Source: Tigriopus japonicus (taxonomy: Eukaryota > Arthropoda > Copepoda > Harpacticoida > Harpacticidae). Taken from it: DNA of 64,000 bases. A program made the position numbers and the translations under genes. The notes under the pieces were generated by a model, which ran no database searches, was not told the DNA's origin, and was given only the letters and a program-made list of their open reading frames with translations. Position 1 is the stretch's first letter, and each line of letters starts with the position of its first letter. Shown in pieces: positions 42,055 through 54,958 of the stretch. The DNA is taken from assembly GCA_010645155.1 (NCBI GenBank), contig JAAGOF010000250.1, forward strand, positions 484,747 through 548,746, read 5' to 3'.

Positions 42055-45000
42055 TCACGAGGGACAATTGAACCAGAATTTGGAGATTGTATTTGAGTTG
42101 AGCTTCTCCGCTTTGACCATGAAGTCATCAAATGAGAAGAAGGTATTGTCTTTGAAGAAATACGTCACACCTACAAAAAGAAATATTCTTACACTTTTGG
42201 GCGCACCTTCAACAGAAAACAGAAATATTACCTGAAGTGTCGGTAAATACTGATTGAAGGTTGTTCGGCACTCCATGCCAACGATGGCCAATTTCGAATG
42301 GATAACCGTCTTCAATACGTCTTGAATACTCATCAAACCGCCAGTAAAGATTTTCCCGAAAGAAATACGTTTTTTCGTTCTTGCCCCAAACGAAGGCTGA
42401 GTCAAGCTTTTTCACGTCTTCGGGTAGACCAAGATATGACAATGGTAATGGGGTGTTTTCAATGAACTCGTAGCCATTGTATATCCAGTATTGCTTTCCT
42501 GCAACCGATTTCGAAAGTCGTGGCATCATCATAATAGTAAAAAAGTTCGATTAAATTACCAGAGAAAAACACAATAGCACCATCTGTGGGCCGTTCGTAG
42601 AAAGCATCAATGTGATCAACTTCCTTTGGGAAATCTGAGAACATCTGATGAAAATTCACGGGATAGCTAGGAAACAATGCTCCACGCCTTGAGTATCTCC
42701 ACATCCTCTACGAATAATAGAGTATACACACGTATCATTCAAATAACAATGTAAAATCAATTGTCAAAGCTCTGTAAACACACCTTTCCTTTGAAAAGAA
42801 ACAATTCACCTCGAATGCTTCCAAAAGCGTCAAATCTGGGGTCTTTGCATAAATCGTTTGAATCCTCCGAAGTGATCTCTTCATCTGGAATCGCGTCATT
42901 CTGATAATCTGTTGACTCAAAACTGGTCTCGATTGTTGAAGTTGTTGTCGTGGATGCTGTCGTTGTTGTGACAGTGGTCGTTGTTGTGGTTGGAACATCT
43001 TCAGGGTCAGCTTGCGAACCCGTTGATTCTTCCTCAACATCCTCATAGTCTACTTGGTTATCTTCCAACGATCTGCCGACTAAAGTAAATGTGTACTTCT
43101 CGAATCAATGGACGTCTAACTTTCGGGACCTACTGTATAACTCGTACATAGCCAGGACATCGTCGTATCCTATGGTAAAAGTATCAGGTGCTTCTGGACC
43201 TTTGTAATAAGGAAACATGATGGAGTTTTGGTCTGGACTATGAGACAAACCTAGAGCGTGGCCAATTTCATGAACCTGCAATTAGAAAACACACACTGAA
43301 CCCAAAACCAGATGGGAGTGGAAACGTTTAATGGCAGAAAAACGGATTTAATGGGTCTGGGGGTAATTTCTTCGTATTAAGTGCATTAAACGGCTTCATT
43401 GCCAAGTAGACGTGTCAACTCAAGATGGATGAAGACGGAATGAAATAAGCGATCCCATTTGGGCTTAGGCACAACCAAAATTTGACGGGTTAAGGAGATG
43501 CATTGCTTAGGAAAGTATGATCCGTTACACATGAAAATGCATTGAGCCACTCGGTAATTTTCCCGAATTGTACATTGCTTTTGTCATTCCGCCAAAGGCT
43601 TAAAAATGAAGTGAGCTTCTTTAGCTTTTCATATGTGAGAATGACTCCCAAGAACTCTTTTTTGAGTTCCGAGCCGTTGATTGAGTGTCACTTACGCAAT
43701 AAAAAAATGAACAAGTACACTCATTTTTGTCCTTTCCAGCTCACATCCAAAGTTTAAGGGAGCCTCTTCATTTAAAAAATGTATGCACAGGACATGCACT
43801 TTAAATGAACATTTAAAAAGGATGAAAGTTTTGGACCAGTCTGCCAATCACTTATTAAGAAAGTGTGGGAACCTTACCGCTACAGTGAAAAAATCCACTC
43901 CATTTTCTTGAAGTGGAAACTGCGTCGTCGTCCATTCCTCGTCGTCGTCAAAATGGATATCCCCGCCAAAATCCGCAAACTGATACGGATAATAAGCATG
44001 TGCTAAAGTTCGGCCAGATCCATCAAACGGATAACTACGTAGATAAAAAGAATAGATGTGATTCTGGTCAGTCATTCCCGTTTCGCCGATTCTCTCTGAT
44101 CTGGTTTGTACCTACGTTAGTCCGCAAAAACCAGACGTGCAACTAAGAAACGTGTAAAAGTGCATTCTTTCTCGGTGGTCTCTTTGTAGAGGAGAACCAC
44201 GTTTGCTGGAAGCAATTACCTACATTTTTTTTTCTCGCGCTCGTTGAATTGTCTTCGTGGCGAGATCTGATTTGCAAAAAGTAAAGCGAAAAATTTCGCA
44301 AGAACAAAGTATGCCAATTACCCTCATGTTACATTTGGAAACGAATGTCAACGAGCCTGATTAAGGGCTAATGGTCAAAACCAAACCAAGTGTCCAGTTG
44401 CAACTTGATCTTAAATTTGTGCATCAAGCAACCTTGACTGAGTCTTTGCACTAAAAAGGCCATTATTGTGGAACCTGGTTAGTCCATCATCTTTGTCATG
44501 AAGATTACTTGAGGCCAAAATGAGGTCCTGTCAAAAAAATGACTCGCCTCGGTCCTTGTTAGACAATTCAAACAATTATAAACAAGGACAAGAGCCCCAA
44601 GGCTAACAGTCTCATGATGTGCCGTAATAAATCAAGTCTGAAAAAGCGCTCGACAATTCATAAAATATGAATAAAAATGCACCGACATTTAAATGCATAA
44701 TAGCCATTCTTTATATGAAGTGAGCTTAACTATTCCATTAGCAACCCTATGCATCCGATTAAAATAATGGTAACGTCTTATTTAGTAAAAAATAGCGAGA
44801 GGTTCATATATATAATTGTCTGCTCATTCCAAAATTGGCTTTCTTTGGGTGAGTTATGTTTCATGAAAATAAAATCCATGGAGCTCAAGGCAATTAATTG
44901 CTCGATAGAAACCAATTTTGGCTTCACATGTGCATTTGCGAAACCAAAGGACTGGAAAATGTACTCTTAGATAGCAACCAAAATAGAGCTCTCGGCGTCT

Positions 45001-48000
45001 AACTTCCTTGGCCCAGCTCGCTATTTGACTGGATTACTATCATCTCAGAGCTACTAAATCAAACTTGAAAGTCTTGGTTCGCAATATCATTTCCTCCGTT
45101 CATTCACCCTCATTTCCTCAAGCAGACTCGACCCATCAATAAGTGGATTGAGTGCTTTGTTTGGGTTGAAATTTTATCTGATCGCGTTTGATAGGGTACA
45201 CATCCATCTAAAAGGTTTTACTTGACCTACCTTCACCAATGATATTAATAAGATGTATTGGGTTTACTGTAGAATGGATGCATTTCAAGAATCTATGAAC
45301 AGGTTTTTGTTTGGGTCAGTCGCTTTTCTCCCTTTGTGAAATGTCAAGTTTTTGTCCAGATTCAAGCACTAAAGCGATAAGTATGTAGTTCATTTCGATG
45401 GCTAATTGGAAGCCAGATGAGTGAGGCTCTTTCACATTGGTATCTACAGATCCTCTTTGGAACTATCTTTTAGTACCATCAAAAAAGAAACCCGACCTAA
45501 AAAGATTTGCTTTCGTATCTGACTGAAAGATCTGAAGCATCGCTGACTTCATAACAATGTCGGGATTGAATGCATTTCACTTCGTTCCTCCCTATTTGCC
45601 AGACTCTAACGAGGCTTTAAGCGACAAAAATCTTCATGGGACCAGTTGAACTTAAATTGCAAAGGTGCTTGCTTAGAGATGCTAAAAACTGTCATCACTT
45701 TCCAAGTCTTTCGTACTCACCTATCACCGTGTTCGTAACGGGCGAAATTAATAATGATGTCTGCTTTTTCTCGGCTCTTGCGAGGAATGAATCTCAAGTT
45801 CGAATACTTGGACCAGGCTCGAAACGCCATTTTTAGGGCGTGATCCACGGCGCTGTGATTGCTCAATTGGTCAGAATAGCGCTCAACACTGAAAGCGAAA
45901 CAACCAACGAATTACGTCCATGACCTCGAGTGCTAAAAATGATGGTTAGCAAATTTTGGAAGGTGTCAGGCTCAAGATTCAAGAAGAGATTGTGTCTCGT
46001 ATGATGAACACTTTGACCACTTATTCAGGGTAGATAAGAATTTTACGAAATAGCTCATACGTGAATTTAACCAGAGCTTGTACATATCGGTCACTTTAAA
46101 ACAGACGTAGGTAGAGAATTAAATGATCGATTTTTAGTTGGTGCACTCTATTGCTTGGATTCGTCAACAGGCTCTTAAAGTGCTTTGAAGTACAATTTAC
46201 CCTTGTACCTGCAAGGGTAAGCACTACCTTCCGGGCGTGATCCTCCTCCTTTAATTCGTTCAGCCCAGAAGACAAGAACAAAACTTTCTCCTCTTTGAAA
46301 GGGTCAGAGGAATTTTGAAACATGCATCAAGAACGACGCCTATGCTCATTTTCAGGCAGGTTATAATTCATTGAAGCTCATCTAAACCGCTATCAAATTT
46401 TGACGCTATCTGAACCATTTTCTTTTGACAGTGTTTGTTTTTTCCGAGGAATATATTTTGGGAATTTGTGAGAAAGAGTATCGTTTTCTTACTGGTAGGT
46501 CAGGGATCTCTTGTTCCATCCTTGTGATCCCACAATGAAGCGTTTGCGACGTCGCCTTCGAGCTTCGTCACCAATATCAGTGTTGCCACATCGGGGACTC
46601 TTTAAAAGCTGAAAAAAACGACAACAGGAAGAAATATGATTAACAGTACTTAACATTTGATGGATTGAGACAAAGTTCATGGGCAATTACTTAGCGAGGG
46701 ATGTTGCCACATTAACTTCAAATGCAATTAATAACAGTAGAGGATTTGATGTGAACCCAATGAAAGTACTGGGATATCCTGCAGCGTTTAGATTTCCCGT
46801 TAAGAAATGAAAGAAAAGCAGCCTACTAAGGGTAGAATTTTCCAAAGCCTACAAATTCAGGGAAGGAAACGGTTTACACTAAGAGCATTGGAATACTCTC
46901 ATTGTGAGTGTTTGTGGGCACTCATTCGTACTTTTGACCTGACTGAAACCAACCTTGACGGTGGGTGCATCTAGTTCACCCGTTTGTGGAATGGATCCGA
47001 ATCTTTGCAACTTCATTAAAGCTTCTTCAACGGTCTCCTTGCTGTATAAAGCTCCAGTGTTGTAGGGTCCTGATCCGAGATAGCCAAATTGGTGGAGGAA
47101 TTTGAGCTGAAATATTTTCTTCTTATCATTTGTCTTCTAACGTAAGTGACACGCGGGAATTTTGATATTTAAGCTAAACTTTAATGTCAATCTTTTGCAC
47201 TTAAAGTTGGAGTTTTAAAAAACGAGTACCGAAATTCAACTCTGTATTGGCGTTATTTCTCTTAAAATGTGAGATCAAACTTTATTTGATATTAGAAAAA
47301 AGTCTTGACAAGCAATCTCAAACAGCCGTTCCACGATCGGTTAATAATTCCTTTTCTTCTTACACTAACAGTATCTGTTTGCGCAATTTTGAACGTTTTC
47401 AAAAGCAGAGAAAATACGTTTAACCCCATTGCAAAAATGGAGAAGCCCAATTAACATCTGAATAAACTTTAAAAAGTCGTATATTGAGCTCACGATGACA
47501 ATTGACGAACTTGCATTGGACCAGCCCTCCATTTTTTTGGATGATCAATGTATTCGTGGTTTATTGCAAGACAACTCAAGGATTGACTTAGACTCATTGC
47601 GCAGTCAAGCCAAATGCATTTTGAACCACAAAAACTGCCATTGTTTTACTTTCGCAAAGGGTCCCTGAAGGCTTGGTAGGGATGTCAATTCAAACAGATG
47701 GTGAAATTAGTTACAAGGTAATCAGTACTAATCGGAGTGTCTTTGATGGTAACGTGACCGCATTTTATATCCCGTTCGCGTCAAAAATTCTCAATTGTTT
47801 TTCATGGGAAAAAAGTTCTTGCCCTCAAGCTCGATATTCAGACGGAAAAGAAAGACATTGCATTAGAGAAAACAGCAGGTAAATGTCTACGGCTCTCAAA
47901 AACATTATGCATTTGGAGTACAATTTCTTGACGACAATGGAATGTTTACTTAGTTCACCACCAAAATAGCCTCAAGTTGGATACATTGAACATACAACTT

Positions 48001-49633
48001 GTGAAAGCAAAAAAGGTTGCCTGTTCCTACATAAACCCTCTTCATCCTTTTTTACATTATCTCGATCTTTTTAGACCCACTGTCACTTTCACGGATATAT
48101 AGCGGAATATCATTTTAAATTATATTCGGTATATTTCGGATGAAATGACCAATCTGATGTTAAATTTTAAACTTGTTAAAAGGTCAAAAAACGGCCAGTG
48201 CCACAAGGAACAAAATTTCCTGCAAAATCAAAAATTCTCCTCTTCTTGTTTTATGTTAGTGTTATTTATTAGAAACAACAAGGAAATGGGTCCAGACATA
48301 TTTGTTTGGAGTTTTATGGGTGTATCCAAGGAAATCGTAAGACATGGAAGCCTCCGCTCAGGTATTCAGGTGTGGATCTTTTATAAATCGAATTCCATTC
48401 AAGTAAATGACTTTGTTTTGATAAGAATGATTAAACAATCATATAAGGATGTCGTTTGCTGAATTTCAGCATGGTACATTACTCCATCCACGAGAAACGA
48501 CGTTTTCAAATTTGCTACAGTCGCAATACATACGCGCGGAAACGAGAGAAAAATTGACCCTACAATGATCCTTTTGGACGATTGTAGGTGCAAATGTTCG
48601 GTCGGAAGAGCGCTTATGCTCCACGCTTCAAATTACTCTAACTGCCACAAATTTCAGTCGATCAAGTTGAAATTAAGCATGTGAGCTTTGCATTATCAAT
48701 CTGATAGCATAGAAATGAAACCCAACATTGTTTACAAAAGTTGGCACCTTGCTCTCTAATCAAAGCAGTGTTTCAGAAGAAGAAAACAGAGCCCTGGTCG
48801 GAAAAAAACAAGAAACACATCATTAAAGCGGTGATTTTGGTAACTGTCTCAACTTATTCCTTACTTTCCCCCTTCAAAGCTCTTTTGGCATAGTTTAACA
48901 CGGGGCCAAAGAGAATTAGAAAAACGAGAGTACATGATCCCATTTAGAATAAGCGGCTGAATTGTGCGAATTTGACAAAATAAATGCTCTCTATTGCATT
49001 CGTTGTGGCAAACAACGAATTTTACCCAACCCTAATGAAAATATTAACCTCATTTAGTGGCGTCAACTTTCTCCAAATTAACATGATTGTGGGTTTCCTG
49101 ACTTGATCCAAAGCCTATTAAGTGCATGCATAAATCAAGCAGTACGTGTTTCCGCCAACTCCCAAATAGTGCTTGAGCATCGTTGTGAAAAGTGGCCTCT
49201 GAATAGAACTAGTCTTGCATTGATTGCAATAGATTGATAGATGGAGCAAACGCGCATTTTCATCTAAGAGTTTTGAGAAACTGGATTATCAACCTACTCA
49301 TTACCAAAATTGATGACGGACTGCAATGCTTACGGCTTGGTCAGGATCCACATCAAGATCGGGATCCATGTCATTCGCAGGAAACAGGATCCGTGCTTGA
49401 GACAAGTCTTTGCCCACACGATTCTTCTGGATCCGGATTGATGGCTCCAAGGATTCAATGAACTCCTCCTCGCTACTCACAGGGAACGGATTGAAATGTC
49501 TCGAAGTATCAGCGGTTTCTTCACTCGAATCAGAACCAGATTTCAAGCCAAAGAAGTTGAAAATGGGCCACGCCTGGGTTGAGCAAATGGCCGCACAAAT
49601 TAGGACAATTTGAGGAGATCCGGAGCACACCAT
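42055..49633 (-). CDS. Mmp: secreted matrix metalloproteinase with hemopexin domain
   Basis: Ten exons (49633-49334, 47106-46954, 46608-46493, 45888-45721, 44034-43878, 43275-43134, 43079-42784, 42707-42560, 42498-42232, 42170-42055) keep phase throughout and give 620 aa. Order of parts: signal peptide (PQIVLICAAICSTQA); peptidoglycan-binding-like propeptide (LKFLHQFGYL); cysteine switch PRCGNTD at 156-162; furin site RRRRRKR at 168-174; catalytic domain with HEIGHALGLSH at 300-310 and the Met-turn Met 318; acidic then Thr-rich hinge at about 350-400; and a hemopexin domain from LCKDPRFDAF to FWFNCPS, whose two Cys form the usual disulphide. No membrane anchor, so it is a secreted, furin-activated zinc protease acting on extracellular matrix. 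The hinge is unusually Thr-rich. All residues needed for activity are present. Confidence 0.93.
47107..49333 (-). other. intron 1 of the metalloproteinase gene
   Basis: 2.2 kb, donor GCC|GTAAGC, acceptor TATTTCAG on the minus strand. No nested gene was recognised. Confidence 0.7.
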
Positions 49634-50190
49634 GATGAGAGGATGAAAGCTCTCGGGTAAATGATCAATCTGTTCACCCGGGCTTAAAAAGCGGATCAAG
49701 GTTGACGAGCAAAACAAGAGGCTTGATTTGGCTTGGATAGAAAGCGAACTTTTCTTCTCACTCTTCAATGCACTAACCCTAGCGAGGAAATCATTAATTT
49801 TCCCACCGCAAAAACATTCAGCCCAAGAAAAACGAATGACATTTGATTTGCGATCCTCGTCTGAGCAAACAACAAAGCTAGACTGAAACTGGTCTCATTT
49901 AAAGCGACTCCATCTATGTATCTTTGTGTGTGGGAGGATGGTGATCTACTGCACCATGATCTTTGGTTGAGCGACGACTACGTATTTAGGAGTCAGAAGT
50001 CGGTATCGTTTTTTTCTCTCTTATGGTAACGTTACCAACTTCCAAGAATTGAAACGATCACGTGATTCTCAGATTCGGGCCTTTTTCCTTTTGCTTGGAA
50101 CCTTGCCCAAAGAAAATTGGTGTCAAATCCTGACTAGACTTAAGGACCAGGCATGCCAATGGAAAGAGATTTGGTTGTCGAGATGTCGTG
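49634..50190. other. upstream region of the metalloproteinase gene
   Basis: No further gene. It separates the metalloproteinase start from the 3' end of the next minus-strand gene. Confidence 0.45.
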
Positions 50191-50196
50191 TTTATT
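50191..50196 (-). terminator. polyadenylation signal of Thr/Pro-rich gene 1
   Basis: AATAAA on the minus strand, 50 bp after the stop codon. Confidence 0.5.
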
Positions 50197-50245
50197 AATA
50201 CTCATAGAATATGTATACTAAAATTTGAAAAAAAAAAGACACAAT

Positions 50246-51712
50246 CTAGGCACAATTTGGTGGAGGTTCCACTCTACATTCTGGAACAGCGTCTGACTCG
50301 AATTCTTCTCCTGTTTGACGTTTGGCTCTTCGTAAGGATCGATCAATAGGGACAGGAATCCATTTTTCATCTTGATGAGGTTCATATGTCATCGTTTGGG
50401 TATTTGTAGGCACACTAGATTTGGGGGATTCTATGTCAGATAGGTGCCCTTGATGAGCATTTGTGGGCTCGTCCCAAATTTGATCCCCATCGCTGTTCCT
50501 ATCAATGTTATTGCTCTGAATGTGTGAATAATACCTGTCGTAAATAGACGGAAAATCTGATTCTGGTGAATGAACTGGATTGTTTGGGGAATTTGATTGG
50601 TTTTGATTAAAATCGTCGTTGCTTTGCACCAACCCCTGGTTGGAAGGGGACGTATTTTGATTGTTGAATGTGTTTTGCGTCATGTTCATACGTAGGGAAG
50701 CATTCTGTTTGACTTGGGCAAAGAAATCTGCGAGATCCGCATTCTGGACTGATTGAGCGAGGTCAAGATTGGTAGCATTCACTCCTGGAAGCAATTTGTT
50801 GCCCTCCATATCACATGTCACACCTAGGATGCACGGCTCACTCACAACAGTTACGAGAACACGGAGTCCATACAAACGTTCCACGGTCTGCATTTGAGGA
50901 GTCTGAGGGACCTCATAATAGTATTCAATGACAGGAGGTGGACCAAAGAGTTTCTGTCGTAGGTTGTTTTCGAGGCTCTGCTTGAACTTGGTGATCCCTT
51001 CCACTTTTCGACCCAATCTGTGCTGCAAATTAGCCCAAACCGATCGTATTCGCCATGGAAAGGTTTCTGGTAACTGACGACGGAATCGACGTCTTACCAA
51101 TCTTCTGTTAGCCATACCTGCAGCAGCCAAGGTTGTGGCATCGCTTTCTGAAAAGATTACCCCCACTGCATTATTGGAACGATCGGAGATAAACGGTGGA
51201 AACACTGCCACTGGTGCCAAACCGTCAGGGACCAAGGACAAGGCCAGAATATTGGTGGGAGAGTTAGGGATGGGCAATCCTCCCCCTCCTGGAGTTCCTG
51301 GTTGTGGCGCATTTGCAGGAGCCAATCCAACCGCGGTAGCTACTGCTGCTACCGCAACAGCGGCAACAGGAGGCGGGGGTGGAGGTGGAGGCGGAGGCGG
51401 TGCTGCTGGTGTCAATGCTAAACTGGCCAGTCCTGCCGCTCCAATTAACCCAGCTGTTCCTATGCCAATGTTCACCAAGTTGGGCCTGACAACTTCACTT
51501 TCACTTCCGCAACCACCTCTTTTGAATCGACGACGTACTACACTTAAATCAGCCGCAGTAAGATACTCTTCGTTTTGTAAGATCTCCAAGCTTCGCTCAT
51601 ATGGTATGCTTCTCGCTGAGATTGATTGGTCGCATGTCCTTAATGGGATGAGGCATAAATCCTGAGTGAGCTCAATAGGAACGGTGGGAGTTGTTGTTGT
51701 TGTTGATGTTGA

Positions 51713-51747
<35 letters not shown>

Positions 51748-51786
51748 CTGTTGTTGTAGCTGTACTTGTAATTGTTGTAGTTGTAG

Positions 51787-51827
<41 letters not shown>

Positions 51828-53163
51828 GACGACGGTTGTGGAGTAGTAGTAGTAGTAGTAGTAATAGTAGTAGTTGTAGTAATTGTTGTTGGTGTAGTTG
51901 TAGATGTGGTTGTAGTTGTAGTTGTAGCTGTGGGTGTGGGTGATGTTATGGATGCAGTTGTAGGTGTAGTAGTTGTTGTGGTTGTAGTTATACTTGGAAT
52001 TGCTATAGTTATGATTGGAGTTGTAGGTGGAGTTGTTGGATTAGTTGGTGCGGTTGTTATAGAACTTGTTGATGGAGTTGTTAGTGTTGATGGCGGAGCA
52101 GTTGATGGGGGAGCAGTGTTGGCTGTTACTGTACTAGTTGCAACAGTGGATGTAACTGATGGTTGGGTAGAAAATTGGATTACCTGAACTGTTGCACGCG
52201 TACTATTTGTGACAGATTGAGGACCACCTGTTTGATTGAAAACTGGTCCACGAGTCGTGTCTCCAATTGTCGCCACGCCTAAAGTAAAAAGTGGGGTGGA
52301 GGAGGTAACCCTTGGTCTGAGTGAAGAGGGCGTGATGGTGGACCTTGGGCGTGGTGATGTTAAAGTGCTTGTTGATATTGGTGTGTTAGTAGTTTTGACG
52401 GATCTCGTAGGATCAGTAGAGCTTGTCACAGTTGTGGAAAACAATAAATTTCTGGCAGTGGTTGACTGAGAGGGTTGTGAAATTGGCAAGAATGGATCAT
52501 TTATTGTAGAGTATCGTGGAAGAACAGGGTTAAACCGAAACCCTGGTTTGGTGTCAGGTGCTAAATTTGGCCGAAATGGGGCGCTTGTCGTTGTTGGTGA
52601 TGAAGGTTTAGGTCTTTGAGGTTGGCCAGGGATGCGGTAAAATCCATTGTTTCCCCTTCCCACCTTGGGTTTATCTTTTAAAGGGGTTTGTTTGGTCGTC
52701 GAGAGTTCATGAGATCGATTAGTAGCCTGACCATTCACTGAAATGCTTGGTTTTCGTATTTGGGGTCTTCTTGTGGAAATGGGACGAATAATCACTTGTG
52801 GCACAGGGGTGGGATCATGTCTATCTTCATGGTTAGCTCTATACACTTGAGGTTTGAAATAAATCGCATGCTCTTCATTGGAGTCTGCCTCTAACTTTTC
52901 GAACTCGAATCGGCTTTTGAGAAACGGATGCTCCTTGTAATAATCCAGTATTGTGGGTTCTTCCGTCTGGGATTGCAATATTTTCGTCCCATCGCCCGCT
53001 CTCAACACTTTGGCGTAAGGTTTTGAACTGCCCAGACTTAACCCTAATGTTGGGAAGCTTCCGAGGACACCTAAGACAAGCTGAGGGTAAATAAAAATAG
53101 AAAAAACGTTAACCATTGATAATTGATTAGTCTTTTTGATCTCACCATTATCAGTGATGCCAT
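50246..53163 (-). CDS. large secreted Thr/Pro-rich precursor, copy 1
   Basis: Exon 1 (53163-53146) codes only MASLIM. Exon 2 (53080-50246) adds 944 aa, total 950. Splicing completes a signal peptide (MASLIM then LVLGVLGSFPTLGLSLG). The open frame could also start inside the intron, but the paralogue shares the same tiny-exon structure, so the spliced start is preferred. After a conserved N-terminal part (IYFKPQVYRA) come a Pro/Thr-rich zone, a poly-Thr tract, a Pro run, and a conserved C-terminal third (NAPQPGTPGGGGLPIPNSP, then IEYYYEVPQTPQ). Three basic cleavage sites are conserved with the paralogue: RRRFKR (~521), RRRFRR (~668) and RRAKR (~924). The last would release a 24-residue peptide with two Cys. 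I do not recognise the family; a cuticle, mucus or egg-coat precursor is conceivable. Confidence 0.85.
51683..51930. repeat. GTT/GTA trinucleotide array encoding poly-Thr
   Basis: Tandem GTT, GAT, GTA and AGT triplets on the plus strand read as ACN (Thr) codons on the coding minus strand. Repeat slippage likely makes this part length-variable. Confidence 0.9.
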
Positions 53164-53198
53164 TACTTTATGTCGAACTTTGACCATCTTCGAGTCAT

Positions 53199-53240
53199 AA
53201 CTGGATGCACTTGCTCGTCAATCACAACTGACTTTATAAA
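53199..53240 (-). promoter_or_regulatory. core promoter of Thr/Pro-rich copy 1
   Basis: On the minus strand TTTATAAA (53240-53233) lies about 32 bp before a TCCAGTTATG initiator-like motif (53204-53199). This places the start site about 36 bp before the ATG. The stretch TTG-CGAG-...-TGCAT-CAGTTATG is shared with the paralogue promoter. Confidence 0.5.
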
Positions 53241-54876
53241 CCAAAGTGCAGATGCAAGGGGTTTTGAAGTCTTACTAAAAGGCAGCTCATCCAGCCTCCG
53301 AACATTTCATTGCAAACGTGTAACTTTGCAAATGCATCTTGCACTACCTGTAATACGTACTGTAGACGTGAAACGATGGAGTGCCGTGCTTTTTGCGAAC
53401 TCTGATTTGCCCACATTTTGCCAGAAGGCGCCATAACTCGGATTTCTTTTGTTTTACCCAGTCTTTAGAGCGAGAAAATTCACAAAAACCCACAGTAAAG
53501 AATAAAGATCCGATTGTCGGAAAATATCTTTGTACTGCACGTCATGTACAGTAAGTTCAACTTATGTCAAGTTTAGCTTAGAATGATCAGAAAGTTGATC
53601 TAAACGAGAAAACCCGAGTATAAAAATAACACGAAATATCTAACTCTGGGTTTTAAAATTTTCAACAATGCTTCATTTATATATGTAGCAATTTGAAGTT
53701 CTCTTTGGCAAGAAGAACAAAGAAATGAATGGAAACTCAATTAGCACTTGCGTTCTTTTAATGGAGTGCATTTGCCCTTTGGTACGAGTAAAAAGATCCA
53801 ACAGAACGAAATTATGATCCCGCCCTAATTGTGATAAAGCAACAATGGGAATGAGCTTTTCATGGACGAGTTAAGATGGGCTTGACTTGGCACTTTAATC
53901 TGAGTTTAGCGATGGTGGGTTTGCGCCCATTTTTCTGACAAAGTATGACAATCCGATTTTTGCCAGGTTTTCGTAAAATATGATGTGGTGACAAAAAAAA
54001 AACTCTCGGAAGCAAATAAAACGATTTCGATGTGGTTATAGCAAATGCTCAAAACTTGATTGATAAAAAAATTGTCGGATGCCATCCATGGTCATTGTAA
54101 CATTCTTGAATAGCAACCAATAAAATATATTACGAATTTTAAGGTTACTGAATTTGAAAGTGAAATGAAGTTCAATGAACCCGAAAATGTTGTGTCATGA
54201 TAATATTCTAAAATTATGAATTTCTACTGCTTTGAATAATATTTGGAAGCTATCAAGAAATAGGTTGGTTAATTTGGTTGATCAAGGTAATTTTGACTAA
54301 TTATCTGATTCATTCTTTATATTGAAGGGCGATATTTTGCAAAGATTTAATCACTTTTCGAAATTATCTAAATTTTTATTACCAGGAAGGTCAATATGAC
54401 CTTCCTAGTATTTTTTCTGGTCTTTAAGTTTAATGCCTCAAAACAAGTTCTCTCCTTTTGTGAACGCTCTCGATGCTGGTTTTTATTGTATTTATATGTA
54501 CCTTCAAAATATTGAACAAGTCTTTCCTGGTCGAGTTTAAGGCACAATAATAAGATAATACGCCCATAAAGTGCGATATCTGTTTCATATTTGGTTGGCA
54601 ACAACTAGTTAATCCCCTAAAACATTTAGATTTGCAAATAACGACAATCATTGATTTGTTTTTGACAAAATCAAGCTTCTTCAATATCAATAGAGGGATT
54701 CTAAATGGAACTTAAATGTTTTCAGCTGAATCATGCTATGGACCCTGTGATTCTTTCTTACCACATTTTATTTTCTTATTTTAACATTTTATACATTGTT
54801 TTTCAAGGTGCTTTTTCATCCAATACCACAATTATTTTTTTAATAAACATTTCCAAGCACAAAACAATCATCTTTT
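53241..54876. other. intergenic between the Thr/Pro-rich paralogues
   Basis: AT-rich DNA with no supported gene. Confidence 0.45.
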
Positions 54877-54882
54877 TTTATT
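54877..54882 (-). terminator. polyadenylation signal of Thr/Pro-rich copy 2
   Basis: AATAAA on the minus strand, 77 bp after the stop codon. Confidence 0.5.
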
Positions 54883-54958
54883 TGGCAAACTCAAGACTTG
54901 TATGTGTCTCTTTATCGTGCATATTCTCCAATGATTCAAAGTCCATTGTTTTCCTTAA

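Noticed and set aside
51135..52469. Long plus-strand Gly- and Val-rich open frames
   Set aside because: They are the antisense of the Pro- and Thr-rich codons of the secreted precursor gene; the low-complexity composition keeps all frames open.
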